DNA of 34,328 nucleotides, taken from contig DQSX01000192.1 of assembly GCA_015663065.1 (NCBI GenBank), forward strand, positions 1 through 34,328, written 5' to 3'. Source of the DNA: Sulfurovum sp. GTDB taxonomy: Bacteria; Campylobacterota; Campylobacteria; Campylobacterales; Sulfurovaceae. The position numbers were made by a program, and so were the translations under genes. The stretch's first letter is position 1; every line of letters starts with the position of its first letter. Shown here one piece after another: positions 1 to 7,818 of the stretch. Below the pieces are notes generated by a model. It was not told where the DNA came from. It worked only from the letters and a program-made list of their open reading frames with translations, and did not search any database.

Positions 1-49
1 CGTGTATTTTAAAAATTTGTGACTAATAGATAAATTTTTGATTGAGTAG

Positions 50-73
50 TGGCCGGGAGAGGGGAGTTCAAAC
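50..73. repeat. Distal attachment-site copy (partial tRNA-Ser 3' end)
   Basis: TGGCCGGGAGAGGGG at 50-64 is identical to 34238-34252, the 3' end of the tRNA-Ser gene. The next nine bases (65-73) differ at three positions. The copy does not extend into a full tRNA, as expected for the att site at the end of an element far from the intact tRNA. Bases 1-49 are probably host DNA. Confidence 0.85.
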
Positions 74-124
74 TATTCGATATGTAGCCTACACATAGGG
101 ATTCTTTGCTGTTCGACTCTTATC

Positions 125-146
125 ATTACCGCAACCTTTACCGCAA
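125..146. repeat. Left-end integrase arm-type repeats (two copies)
   Basis: ATTACCGCAA (125-134) and TTTACCGCAA (137-146) are direct repeats 12 bp apart. The same nonamer recurs five times in both orientations beside the integrase at the other end (34058-34146). Such paired short repeats inside each end are typical of arm sites bound by the N-terminal domain of P4-type integrases. The repeats are seen; their binding role is inferred. Confidence 0.7.
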
Positions 147-204
147 CAAGATATTGTACTACTGTTTTATGCATCATTTGAATAGTATGTATTATATACT
201 TTTT

Positions 205-237
205 TTAGAAAATTATTCTTTTGCAGAAATGTATCAT
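205..237 (-). other. Ten-codon ORF overlapping the abiEi stop, possible remnant of a partner gene
   Basis: The abiEi stop codon TAA shares its last A with an ATG (TAATG), the junction expected for a translationally coupled second gene. The frame that follows gives only MIHFCKRIIF before a stop. In type IV toxin-antitoxin loci abiEi is normally followed by the nucleotidyltransferase toxin gene abiEii. Here about 130 bp remain before the att boundary, so an intact toxin gene cannot fit inside the element. A decayed gene start is possible, and so is coincidence. Confidence 0.3.
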
Positions 238-893
238 TATGAATCAACAATTTTCTTTCTTTTGCTTATGATCTTACTTAAGTTTTTTAAGTTCGATGAT
301 TTGTATGCTGTTGCTATGGCTAAGATAAGCGTTGTATCTAAAGTATAAAGCAAGTCCATATCTATACGCAGATCAAACTCAAGGTAGTCTCTTAGCTTTT
401 GCTGTGACAATCTTCCGATACCTCTATCAGAGCGTATCTTATCACATAGGGATTTTTCTGAAGTAGCTATGAGCTTTCCACCATGTATATCATCATAGAG
501 CCAATCGACACCTAAAGCATATGCCTGTAGAGGTACAGGCTTGTAAGTAAACCTACCCAATGGGGTATCAAACTCTTTTTTCATACGCATCGTAGCAGAA
601 GTTATTTCATGCACACGTTCAGGGATAAGTCCATAATAGGACAATGCATAGTCAAATGATACGTAAGAAGGTGCATAAAGTGTATTAGCAATATTTATTG
701 TATCGGGAGAAGTTGTTTGATAGTCTTCTCCAAAAATATATACGCCTTTCTTTAAGCGAATCAGTTCACCTTTCTTTACCATATATGCAATTTTGGCATT
801 GATATTACTCACTTGATCAATTAATATACTTTCTAATATCTTATGAGTAAAGACCACCATAGGTATATGTTTTCTTATTTCTATTATATTCAT
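237..893 (-). CDS. AbiEi-family antitoxin/transcriptional regulator, orphan
   Basis: The 218-aa protein has the layout of the AbiEi antitoxin family. An N-terminal winged helix-turn-helix region of about 60 residues ends in KGELIRLKKGVYIFG. The C-terminal domain carries the family-like stretches YVSFDYALSYYGLIPE and SEKSLCDKI. AbiEi proteins are DNA-binding antitoxins that autoregulate and neutralise the nucleotidyltransferase AbiEii in type IV systems. No AbiEii gene follows; the element ends within 240 bp. An 11-bp perfect inverted repeat at 925-955, just upstream of the ATG, is a plausible autoregulatory operator. It could act as a stand-alone regulator or as an antitoxin for a toxin elsewhere. 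The family is recognised from sequence pattern only. Confidence 0.72.
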   Translation of the reverse strand: MNIIEIRKHIPMVVFTHKILESILIDQVSNINAKIAYMVKKGELIRLKKGVYIFGEDYQTTSPDTINIANTLYAPSYVSFDYALSYYGLIPERVHEITSATMRMKKEFDTPLGRFTYKPVPLQAYALGVDWLYDDIHGGKLIATSEKSLCDKIRSDRGIGRLSQQKLRDYLEFDLRIDMDLLYTLDTTLILAIATAYKSSNLKNLSKIISKRKKIVDS

Positions 894-924
894 GAGAAAA
901 GTATAGTATATTTATCCATATATC

Positions 925-955
925 ACAGATAATACTAATTTTTTGTATTATCTGT
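925..955 (-). promoter_or_regulatory. Perfect 11-bp inverted repeat, candidate AbiEi operator
   Basis: ACAGATAATAC (925-935) and GTATTATCTGT (945-955) are perfect reverse complements separated by 9 nt. The site lies 32 bp upstream of the abiEi start. On the minus strand a TATACT hexamer (about 903-908) sits between it and the ATG, as in a promoter. AbiEi proteins are known to bind inverted repeats in their own promoters. A terminator for the gene ending at 987 is less likely because no T run follows the hairpin on that strand. Confidence 0.5.
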
Positions 956-986
956 ACACAAATAGTAATCTATTTACCTTTAGCAT

Positions 987-1394
987 CTATGCATAGTATG
1001 AAGCAGATCGTAAATGACCCAAGTAAGCACTTACCGCACTCCGTAGCTGCATAGCACCCCACACCAGGTCAACCATATCTTTAGCATCGTTTATATTTTT
1101 GCCAATAAGTTTAAGATTGTGTAAATCTCGTTCATCTTCGATAATAGTATCCATCAGTTTTGGATACCACAGATCGTACAGTTCAACTACTAGTGGCTTT
1201 ACCTTACTAAAGTATTCACGGTGTTCTGGGCTATTCGGCGATACCAGATAATCAGCATTGTAATAGTCATACGGTGCCTGATCACACCCATGGTAGAAGC
1301 TATAAAGATCTTCGATCACTACTGTATCCATCAGCGTCATTTTCTGGCGAAACTTGTTGTACTCAATTAAATTGAGATTTTTATTTAATAACAT
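987..1394 (-). CDS. Hypothetical protein downstream of terminase
   Basis: The 135-aa product starts at MLLNKNLNLIEYNKF. This ATG (1394) is preceded by AAAGGAT at good spacing; the longer reading to 1451 begins with GTG and overlaps the terminase gene. The sequence is soluble and mixed in charge, with many Tyr and Asp residues around residues 25-75 (YSFYHGCDQAPYDYYNADYL). No family is recognised. It lies 38 bp after the terminase large subunit and reads in the same direction, so it is probably cotranscribed with it. In a full phage a portal gene would be expected here, and this protein is much too small to be one. Confidence 0.6.
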   Translation of the reverse strand: MLLNKNLNLIEYNKFRQKMTLMDTVVIEDLYSFYHGCDQAPYDYYNADYLVSPNSPEHREYFSKVKPLVVELYDLWYPKLMDTIIEDERDLHNLKLIGKNINDAKDMVDLVWGAMQLRSAVSAYLGHLRSASYYA

Positions 1395-1431
1395 AATACT
1401 ATCCTTTAAATTTTTTTGACCCACCAAGAAC

Positions 1432-2676
1432 CTACCACCCAGTATTATCACTGTGATCGTTCAAGGCCATCCATGAGTCCATGAAGGCCTTAAACCTGTA
1501 ACCATTCTCATAACTGAAAACAGCGTATCTCAGTGCATCTAGCAGGTGGTCATTCTCTTTGACGGGTCTGTCGAGCAATCGCTCGGATTTATCAATATCC
1601 CACTGGTAGGTCGATAGTTCGTCCTTGAGTTGTGGGAGATTGGCAAACACCAACAATTTTTTTGCACGGAACATACCGTCCAGCATAGAGATCCCTGCAA
1701 TTACATTCTTCTTTGCTTCCGTCATAGGAACTCCTCGTGATCTCAATGTCTCTAACGCATCTTTACCGGCAGGATCTGCGTAAACCATTCCATGACCATT
1801 CTTGAGTATTATTTCTAGATCATCAATATTTGTTTTACTTTTTTTCCACTCCGCTATAACATAAACTACATCTTTATTTGGATCTAATGCAAGCTGTACC
1901 ACTGCATTAGGATTATTAAAACCAAAGTCAAGCCCTCTAAAGTAGATTAGACCATATGGTAACTGGAACGGCTCAATAAATTCTACACTTTCAAATACCA
2001 AGCCAGCAGGTCGTGTAAACCTTGCCTCAAAGAACATCGTAAACTTCCATCCTGGTAGCACCTTTCTTGCCCTAACTATTTCAGAGAGTGGATAAAAAGG
2101 ATTATCACTTGACTTAGGGTTGAATACTTCTATATTGGGATTTCCCTTGAGGTGTTCATCGTAAATCTCGGTCTTTAGCCAATGGTTTGAGTTATAAGGT
2201 GTAGAGAGTATTAAAAGTTGACCATTCTTAAACGCTACTCTTTGCAGTGCTGTATCAAGAACAGGCTTGCTCATTAACCCTGCTTCGTCGAGTATTATCA
2301 AGTCTGAATGTATGCCTTGCATCGACTCATAACTTTCTCCACTTATTAGATAAATGAACCCGTAAGCGAACTCAATGGTCATCTCCGACTTGTTGAGCTT
2401 GTACTCCAAGCCTAACTCATTGAATTGCGCAATGATATATTTTAGTGGGTTTCTCAATAACATTTTATGCGTGGGTGCCATGACTATTATTTCAACTCTT
2501 TTATTGCCAGCAGCGTAAAGTATTCTTGCTTTATAAATAAGAACAATAGGAAGTAAGAACGTCTTACCACAACCTGTACCACCGATAAGAGCAACGATCT
2601 TTCTGAGTGATTGAATAAATTTTCGTTGATAATCAATTAATGTAAGGAAGTGTTCTTTCTTTTCTGTCTTACTCAT
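1432..2676 (-). CDS. terL: Phage terminase large subunit
   Basis: The 414-aa protein shows the two-part layout of a DNA-packaging motor. The ATPase has Walker A GGTGCGKT (32-39), Walker B LIILDEA (126-132) and the coupling motif LSTPYNSNHW (about 157-166). The RNase H-like nuclease has a first acidic motif GLDFGFNNPNA (about 248-258), then YADPAGKDALE near 300 and NDHLLDALRYA near 378. Terminases cut phage DNA concatemers and pump DNA into procapsids through a portal. The ATG at 2676 follows GAGGTG and overlaps the small-subunit gene by 8 nt. The length is near the family norm, so it looks intact. No structural genes accompany it, so packaging would need a helper phage. Confidence 0.9.
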   Translation of the reverse strand: MSKTEKKEHFLTLIDYQRKFIQSLRKIVALIGGTGCGKTFLLPIVLIYKARILYAAGNKRVEIIVMAPTHKMLLRNPLKYIIAQFNELGLEYKLNKSEMTIEFAYGFIYLISGESYESMQGIHSDLIILDEAGLMSKPVLDTALQRVAFKNGQLLILSTPYNSNHWLKTEIYDEHLKGNPNIEVFNPKSSDNPFYPLSEIVRARKVLPGWKFTMFFEARFTRPAGLVFESVEFIEPFQLPYGLIYFRGLDFGFNNPNAVVQLALDPNKDVVYVIAEWKKSKTNIDDLEIILKNGHGMVYADPAGKDALETLRSRGVPMTEAKKNVIAGISMLDGMFRAKKLLVFANLPQLKDELSTYQWDIDKSERLLDRPVKENDHLLDALRYAVFSYENGYRFKAFMDSWMALNDHSDNTGW

Positions 2677-3085
2677 CTGGCACCTCTTCTTTTCTACTAG
2701 CTATCTCATTGAATACAATGTTCACACCGTTATAGTTACTTGCTGCTTCTTTCTTTGTGTCTACACCCAACTTTTTCTCCAACTCGTAGAACTTAAAGAC
2801 TTCTTTGATGGCTGCAAGTCTTGTACGATCCTCGTAATTCTCCAATATTATCTCTTCAAGTACATCCATTGAAGCAGTAGCAAGTTTGGCAAATCTATCA
2901 CTAAAGAAGTTCTTCTCCAGCTCTGTGATCTTTTCCAACACTCTTTCATCTTTAAGAAGAAGGTAGGCTTTTCCATTAGCATAGGTTTCAGAGTACCCAG
3001 CTTCAAGGGCAGCATTTTTGGCATCACGGCTTGTAACATACTTTTCGCAAAACTGTATCTGCTTCTGTGTAAGCGATGCCATCAT
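2669..3085 (-). CDS. terS: Phage terminase small subunit
   Basis: The 138-aa protein begins with a Terminase_2-type HTH segment: LTQKQIQFCEKYVTSRDAKN followed by AALEAGYS and repeated LL-D-V-L helices. Small subunits recognise the pac or cos site and load the large subunit on DNA. The second of two adjacent ATGs (3082) is better spaced from the upstream AAGGGA and may be the true start. It overlaps the large subunit by 8 nt, a normal terS-terL arrangement. In phage satellites a dedicated terS redirects packaging to satellite DNA, but those usually borrow the phage large subunit, whereas this element has both. Confidence 0.85.
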   Translation of the reverse strand: MMASLTQKQIQFCEKYVTSRDAKNAALEAGYSETYANGKAYLLLKDERVLEKITELEKNFFSDRFAKLATASMDVLEEIILENYEDRTRLAAIKEVFKFYELEKKLGVDTKKEAASNYNGVNIVFNEIASRKEEVPDE

Positions 3086-3123
3086 CTTCCCTTTAAACTA
3101 TAGCTAACATTATGTTATCTTGC

Positions 3124-3129
3124 TATAAT
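3124..3129 (+). promoter_or_regulatory. Candidate -10 box for the HsdS-like gene
   Basis: A consensus TATAAT lies 37 bp before the ATG at 3166, in the gap between the divergent terS and HsdS-like genes. The -35 region 17 bp upstream (TAGCTA) is weak. The start codon has an AAGGG ribosome site (about 3152-3158). Confidence 0.4.
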
Positions 3130-3165
3130 TGTATCAGAAGAATAGATGAATGTGAAGGGTAGATT

Positions 3166-3951
3166 ATGGAGCAAATGGCGTATGAGAGGGCAATGGAACA
3201 GTTCTTCCCCTATGTATCGGCGATCGGAGATCAGGCAGAAATTTTTAAATCATACCCGGTAAGAGTCAGAACACAGGAAAAAATAGCCTATTACGAGGTT
3301 GGCGCATCTAATATCGCTGAAGATGGAGAGCTTATCATCGATCAGAATGAAAATCTAAAGGAGAGTGCAAACGCTGTAGCCTTTGAGAAACTCTATCTTC
3401 GACCCGGCGATATAATCCTTCCCTACCGTTCTAAAAAGATTCACCTTGGTCTTTATATTGAATCAGCACATCCTTTGATGCCTAATCCAAGTCTCATCAT
3501 TATTCGTAGTGGAAGTGTAGAGCTGGGAAGATATTTCTTTTCCTGTCTCAATCAGCCTTTCATTAAGAGCTATATTGAATCAAGTATGATAGGCAAAAAT
3601 GGAAAGAATACTATGCTTGACATTAACAAGTTTAAATCACTTATCATCCCAACAGCTACGGGTGAGACAATCTATTCACTTCATAGTATAGAGAAATACA
3701 ATCACTATGCAAAAAGAGTATCCGCAATACACAAACAGCTAGATCACACTACAACACTTTTATCAGCAGAAGCAATTGCAGGGGAGTATCATAGTCTTGA
3801 AAAAACATTCTTTGAGCATATGGATAAACATATAGGAAAACTGGAAGGTATAGTCTCATCCATGGAAGCCTCAGCCATTCACTCTACTGCTATCAATATG
3901 CTTCGCAGTGACTTTGTAGAGCATAAGGCCAAAAACTCTCCAAAACTGTAA
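3166..3951 (+). CDS. HsdS-like single target-recognition-domain protein, orphan
   Basis: The 261-aa protein resembles half of a type I restriction specificity subunit. Residues about 75-165 follow the TRD pattern, with LRPGDIILPYRSKK, then PNPSLIIIRSG, SCLNQPFIKSYIESSMIGKN and LDINKFKSLIIP. A long helical region rich in charged residues (about 170-240) could be the spacer/dimerisation helix. HsdS subunits have two such domains and guide HsdM and HsdR to an asymmetric target. Here there is one domain and no hsdM or hsdR nearby. It may partner with a host type I enzyme in trans, dimerise, or have been repurposed. It converges on the nuclease pair at 3984-5253. The family call rests on pattern. 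Confidence 0.6.
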   Translation: MEQMAYERAMEQFFPYVSAIGDQAEIFKSYPVRVRTQEKIAYYEVGASNIAEDGELIIDQNENLKESANAVAFEKLYLRPGDIILPYRSKKIHLGLYIESAHPLMPNPSLIIIRSGSVELGRYFFSCLNQPFIKSYIESSMIGKNGKNTMLDINKFKSLIIPTATGETIYSLHSIEKYNHYAKRVSAIHKQLDHTTTLLSAEAIAGEYHSLEKTFFEHMDKHIGKLEGIVSSMEASAIHSTAINMLRSDFVEHKAKNSPKL

Positions 3952-3983
3952 AAAGCTCCTATCCACTCTTCCACACAATACTG

Positions 3984-4286
3984 CTACTCCCTTGGCAACC
4001 TTCCATCTTGTTCTCTTCTCTCATATGTTTCATTTTCATCACAACGATTAATAATATTCTCCATATGCCAATACGTTCTACCGTCAAAATTAAAGTAGAT
4101 CATTTGTGTTGAATAAAAATTCTCTTTGTGCCCATAGGTATCAATTTGTTCTGCTAACTTTACATATAACTCATTATCAACTTTTTCTTGCACAATATAT
4201 TCATGTGGCCAGGTACTTGCATATGTCTTAGCAAATGTCCATTCACATTCTTCTATAAATTTTTTTACATCAGCAGAAAATTCCAT
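3984..4286 (-). CDS. Small conserved-type hypothetical protein paired with a nuclease
   Basis: The 100-aa protein carries KTYASTWPHEYIVQ near residues 20-33 and FNFDGRTYWHMENIINR near 67-83. Small proteins with a Pro-His-Glu-Tyr motif of this kind recur, to my recollection, beside nucleases and methylases in defence islands; no function is known to me. The start lies 4 bp after the stop of the PD-(D/E)XK gene, so the two are almost certainly translated from one mRNA. No strong ribosome site precedes the ATG, which fits coupling. It could be a partner or inhibitor of the nuclease. Confidence 0.6.
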   Translation of the reverse strand: MEFSADVKKFIEECEWTFAKTYASTWPHEYIVQEKVDNELYVKLAEQIDTYGHKENFYSTQMIYFNFDGRTYWHMENIINRCDENETYERREQDGRLPRE

Positions 4287-4290
4287 AACA

Positions 4291-5253
4291 CTACTTTAGA
4301 TTATCTTTTATATGTAATAGAACCATATTCACTTCATTTACAATATGGTCTACTATATCATTTTTATCCATACCTGGTCTCAACTGAATCGCATACAAGG
4401 TATGATCTTTTTCGTTGTATGCATCATCACTATTTATAGCATAATAGAACCTATCATCTTTCTTCCAATTGCTATCTTGAATTGACAGCCATGTGGGAGT
4501 ATGTGCTTCTTTTGTAAACCAATTATAACTTGAAAAATACAGGTAGCAAGCTAAATCATAAGCTTTAAAGTAAAAACCATGTCCATATTTAGAGCTTTGT
4601 GTCTTCAGTCCCGTGAAATCCGAATGATCCCAAAGTCGAATTCTACCATTGCATTCATCTACTATATCTGCAAACTGATAAGCAAGTCTTCCGTTCATAG
4701 GATCAAGATCAGACATACTTAAAGGTGGCATTCCCTCTGCATCCATTTTTTTACAAAGCTCACTTAGTTGCATTAAGTCCGAAGCTAGTTGGCTATCATG
4801 GTTTTTATTGTTTTCAATCTCTACCAACTCAAGAAACGCAGACCATGACCTTATTGCTATTCTCTCATTTCTACCATTGAGTCGCTTTTCAATTTCTACC
4901 ACTAAAGACTTTAAACGCTTATCTGGCACAAGAAAGAGCAAGACACCACCTACAGACAACTCATCAAGATAATTCTCAGGCTGATTATCTGTCAAGTTTG
5001 CCCAGAACTTTCCTTCTATGATCACAATCTTGTTACCAGTATCATCTAATCCAGTTATATCTGGTCTACCATTTGTTTTAGTAGACAATTCTGTAATATA
5101 GTGTGTTGGTACACTGCTCATATTCAAGAGTTCTTTTAAGACTTTTCGAGCTGCTGGATACTTATTGAGAAGATACGACACACTACTGTTAGCCACATTT
5201 TCATACTGTGATATAAAATTACTTGCAATATGAGAGAGTAAAGATTCTTGCAT
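4291..5253 (-). CDS. PD-(D/E)XK-type nuclease-like protein
   Basis: In the 320-aa protein, residues about 67-96 hold a PD-(D/E)XK-like core: GRPDITGLDDTG followed by KIVIIEGKFWANLTDNQP, giving PD, then E-x-K (EGK) on the next strand. A predicted strand GGVLLFLVPDKRL follows, as in restriction-like folds. The N-terminus (FISQYENVANSSVSYLL) is the kind of segment seen in a family of nucleases found in defence islands. An AAAGGA ribosome site supports the ATG at 5253. A minus-strand AGTATA complement (TATACT, 5277-5282) lies shortly upstream as a possible -10. It forms a two-gene unit with the 100-aa gene. It may be a stand-alone restriction or anti-phage effector; the target is unknown. Confidence 0.65.
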   Translation of the reverse strand: MQESLLSHIASNFISQYENVANSSVSYLLNKYPAARKVLKELLNMSSVPTHYITELSTKTNGRPDITGLDDTGNKIVIIEGKFWANLTDNQPENYLDELSVGGVLLFLVPDKRLKSLVVEIEKRLNGRNERIAIRSWSAFLELVEIENNKNHDSQLASDLMQLSELCKKMDAEGMPPLSMSDLDPMNGRLAYQFADIVDECNGRIRLWDHSDFTGLKTQSSKYGHGFYFKAYDLACYLYFSSYNWFTKEAHTPTWLSIQDSNWKKDDRFYYAINSDDAYNEKDHTLYAIQLRPGMDKNDIVDHIVNEVNMVLLHIKDNLK

Positions 5254-5677
5254 AATGATGTTCCTTTATGTTCTGTAGTATATGGTATTTAGCATTACAA
5301 GTTTTAGAGATGATCTTATATTTACAGAAGTATTCATTCTTTAATAACAAATCTAAAGTGATCAGACAATTTTTTTATTGCATAAACAATAAATTACAAC
5401 GATGGAATTTCCACTAAAAACCTGGTATATACTATGTAGGGACACTTATCCCTCAAATCTCACACTTCTGCCCATAAAAACCACAAATCACATTCCACTT
5501 GTCGTTACCTATAGGCAGATCAACAGGAATACCTTATGTATTACTTATATCTTTTGCATCCACTACTGATGCAACTACACCAACAATCTGTGAATAACCC
5601 AGATTATAACCCTACACCAACAGCCGCTTAGTTCCTAGAACTCTTAACATCATAGCTAACATTACAAGGAGATACCT
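5254..5677. other. Gene-free 424-bp divergent intergenic region
   Basis: This gap separates the minus-strand nuclease unit from the plus-strand recombination cassette. No ORF longer than a few codons with a ribosome site was seen. Candidate elements are weak: TATACT preceded by TGG at 5428-5433 on the plus strand, TATACT on the minus strand at 5277-5282, and a short near-palindrome AGTTCCTAGAACT at 5630-5642 just upstream of the DUF932 gene. None has a convincing -35 partner. No tRNA or long hairpin is visible. Confidence 0.5.
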
Positions 5678-6490
5678 ATGTCAGCAATTAACCCCTTAAC
5701 CCATACAGAACTAATGAATCAAGCCCCAGCTCTCTTCACAGAAGAACCCCATTTTGAAGTATCAGACAAATACCACTTCATTCCTACAATCGATGTAATT
5801 ACAAAGATTACAGAATACGGATGGCATCCAGTATCAGTACAGGAAGCCAATGTTAGAGACCTTGACAAAGAAGGTTACCAAAAACACCTGGTTAGATTTA
5901 GACATTTTGATGACCTGTTGAATCCCAAAGACAATTCAGTAGAACTTTTACTGTTCAACTCTCACGACAGAAGTACAGCATTTAGTATCAGTGCAGGTAT
6001 CTACAGGTTTGTTTGTGCCAATGGTCTTGTGATTGCCGAGAGTATTTTTGAATCGTATAAAATAAAACATATCGGAGAAAGAGAGAATGATGTAGCCAAT
6101 GCAGTAGAACGTATTACAGATATCAAACCTCTACTTGAACAGAAGATACACTCTTTTGAATCCGTAAAGCTACAAGATGCAGAGAAGCGTTCCTTTGCTA
6201 AAGCAGCCATACCACTTAGATTTGAAAAACATTTAGAGGTAGATTATAATGATCTACTACTGCCTCACAGAAAAGAAGATGAACATGATGATTTGTACAC
6301 GGTCTTGAATGTAATACAAGAGAACTTGCTTAGAGGCAATGTATCCGGTCAGAACAAAGAAACGGGAAGACGCTTCACCAGTAGAGAAATTACCTCCATA
6401 GCTAAAGATGTAGATGTGAACCAAGGGCTATGGAATATTGCAGAGCGTATAGCATCCATCAAAAATCCTGCACTAACAATGGCAGCCTGA
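5678..6490 (+). CDS. DUF932 phage/plasmid-like protein
   Basis: The 270-aa protein matches the DUF932 pattern. An N-terminal segment AGIYRFVCANGLVIAES-like core (about 106-122) is preceded by VELLLFNSHDRSTAFSI, and a C-terminal part has NEVG-like features replaced by LYTVLNVIQENLLRGNVSG. DUF932 proteins are common on plasmids, ICEs and phages next to recombination genes; their biochemical role is not established. AAGGAG precedes the ATG. It opens a plus-strand operon running to 8872, and the next gene starts one base after its stop. Confidence 0.82.
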   Translation: MSAINPLTHTELMNQAPALFTEEPHFEVSDKYHFIPTIDVITKITEYGWHPVSVQEANVRDLDKEGYQKHLVRFRHFDDLLNPKDNSVELLLFNSHDRSTAFSISAGIYRFVCANGLVIAESIFESYKIKHIGERENDVANAVERITDIKPLLEQKIHSFESVKLQDAEKRSFAKAAIPLRFEKHLEVDYNDLLLPHRKEDEHDDLYTVLNVIQENLLRGNVSGQNKETGRRFTSREITSIAKDVDVNQGLWNIAERIASIKNPALTMAA

Positions 6491-6491
6491 T

Positions 6492-6956
6492 ATGAAACTC
6501 AAATCCACATACCGTTACCGTCATAGACATAGCGGAAGTAAAATTAGAGAGGAGAGGTTACAGTATCATCGTATCAAAGCTAATCCTGTGATCACAACTG
6601 CAAGTAGAGCCTATAAACATCTGTATGAGTATCATCATCTCGATAGAGAACACTTTATTGCCATCACCTTGGATGGTGCGAGCAGAGTGATTAATACCCA
6701 CATCATCAGCATCGGCACACTTAATCAAAGTTTAGTACATCCAAGAGAAATATTCTACAAAGCAATTCAGGACAAAGCCGCAGCGATCATCATTGCACAC
6801 AATCATCCATCGGGACAACTCTCACCTTCAAGAGCAGATACACAAGTCACAACAAGGCTCAAAGAGGCAGGGAAACTGATCGGTATCAATATTGTCGATC
6901 ATATCATTCTTACTCCTGACGGCTACTACAGCTTTCAAGATGAGGGATTGATCTAA
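6492..6956 (+). CDS. radC: RadC-family JAB/MPN-domain protein
   Basis: The 154-aa protein consists mainly of the RadC C-terminal domain. It has HPREIFYKAI (about 92-101), then the JAMM metal motif HNHPSGQLSPSRAD (about 112-125), and closes with VDHIILTPDGYYSFQDEG. In JAMM proteases the two His and the Asp bind zinc. The HhH N-terminus of chromosomal RadC is absent, as in the short YeeS-type versions on mobile elements. The role of RadC proteins is unsettled despite the DNA-repair name. It follows the DUF932 gene with one base between, as on many mobile elements. Confidence 0.88.
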   Translation: MKLKSTYRYRHRHSGSKIREERLQYHRIKANPVITTASRAYKHLYEYHHLDREHFIAITLDGASRVINTHIISIGTLNQSLVHPREIFYKAIQDKAAAIIIAHNHPSGQLSPSRADTQVTTRLKEAGKLIGINIVDHIILTPDGYYSFQDEGLI

Positions 6957-6979
6957 AACAAATCACACAAAGGTAAATA

Positions 6980-7231
6980 ATGAACACAAAACTACAAAAA
7001 CAGCTCAAAGAAATCAACAACAGCACTTTGCATAATATGAGGTTTCTTCTGGAATCTTACAGCAATGAAGTATTAGAAGCACTTGACCAACAAGCCGCAG
7101 AACAGACAGAAATCAATGATGATGTGTTAACTACAATTCGTAGAGAAGTATCATCCGTAATAAGAACCCTGCAAGGCATTGAGACAGTCATCAATCATCA
7201 TACCTATACCAAGACAAAGGAAGCATCATGA
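6980..7231 (+). CDS. Small hypothetical protein of the recombination cassette
   Basis: The 83-aa protein is charged and probably all-helical (KLQKQLKEINNSTLHNMRFL, then a long Gln/Glu/Asp-rich helix). AAAGG precedes the ATG, and its stop overlaps the next start (ATGA). No family is recognised. Its place just ahead of a Gp157-like protein and a Rad52-type annealing protein suggests an accessory in recombination or DNA binding. Confidence 0.65.
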   Translation: MNTKLQKQLKEINNSTLHNMRFLLESYSNEVLEALDQQAAEQTEINDDVLTTIRREVSSVIRTLQGIETVINHHTYTKTKEAS

Positions 7232-7803
7232 AGACCACTAATTATCGCTTACAGACAGAGATAGAACATCTTAAGCCTACAGCTAAAAAAGACTACTTCA
7301 AGAACTATGTCCGTGAGATACTAGAAAGCGATAAGCCATACCATGTCAAAGCAGACTACATTGGTTTGTCCTTCCAAGAACTACAGAACAAGATAGATTA
7401 CCTCTCTTCAGACATCAAAGAACTGCAACAGCTAAAGAAAACATTGGCTGAAGCTAAGACTATCGCACAAGAAGCTACAGCATCCGTACTAACCGAGTAC
7501 GGTATAGATCGTATAGATGGAACAGCTATTTCATCACTAACCATTACCCCATCCAAGATCAAAACCACAGACAAACTTGTCATCACTGATGCAGATGCAC
7601 TAAAAGCTCTTGGCTATGTAAAAGTTATTCTTGATGAAAAGGCAGTAGCCGATGCTATGTCCACCATAGAAGGTATGGATGAGATCGATAAGTTCGTAGA
7701 AGTCAGTATCGTTACAGAAGAGGTGCCTGCCCGTATCAAAATAAATGCGAAACGGAACAGTGTCAACAATGAAGCAACTGAGTTGCTAGAACATGTAGCA
7801 TAA
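7228..7803 (+). CDS. Gp157-like phage protein
   Basis: The 191-aa protein has a helical region with a coiled-coil look (about 45-90, LSSDIKELQQLKKTLAEAKT). It is followed by a beta-rich part containing SLTITPSKIKTTDKLVITD (about 101-119). This helix-then-strand order resembles the siphovirus Gp157 family, which in many phages sits directly before single-strand annealing recombinases, as it does here. No catalytic motif is visible. Start and stop are tightly coupled to its neighbours. The family call is moderate. Confidence 0.55.
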   Translation: MKTTNYRLQTEIEHLKPTAKKDYFKNYVREILESDKPYHVKADYIGLSFQELQNKIDYLSSDIKELQQLKKTLAEAKTIAQEATASVLTEYGIDRIDGTAISSLTITPSKIKTTDKLVITDADALKALGYVKVILDEKAVADAMSTIEGMDEIDKFVEVSIVTEEVPARIKINAKRNSVNNEATELLEHVA

Positions 7804-7818
7804 GAAAGGAGATTTATT

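Noticed and set aside
3100..5664. Exact 13-bp repeat ATAGCTAACATTA at 3100-3112 and 5652-5664, each upstream of a plus-strand gene
   Set aside because: Several 13-bp matches are expected by chance in a 34-kb window, and the two copies sit at different places relative to the start codons (promoter region versus ribosome-site region).
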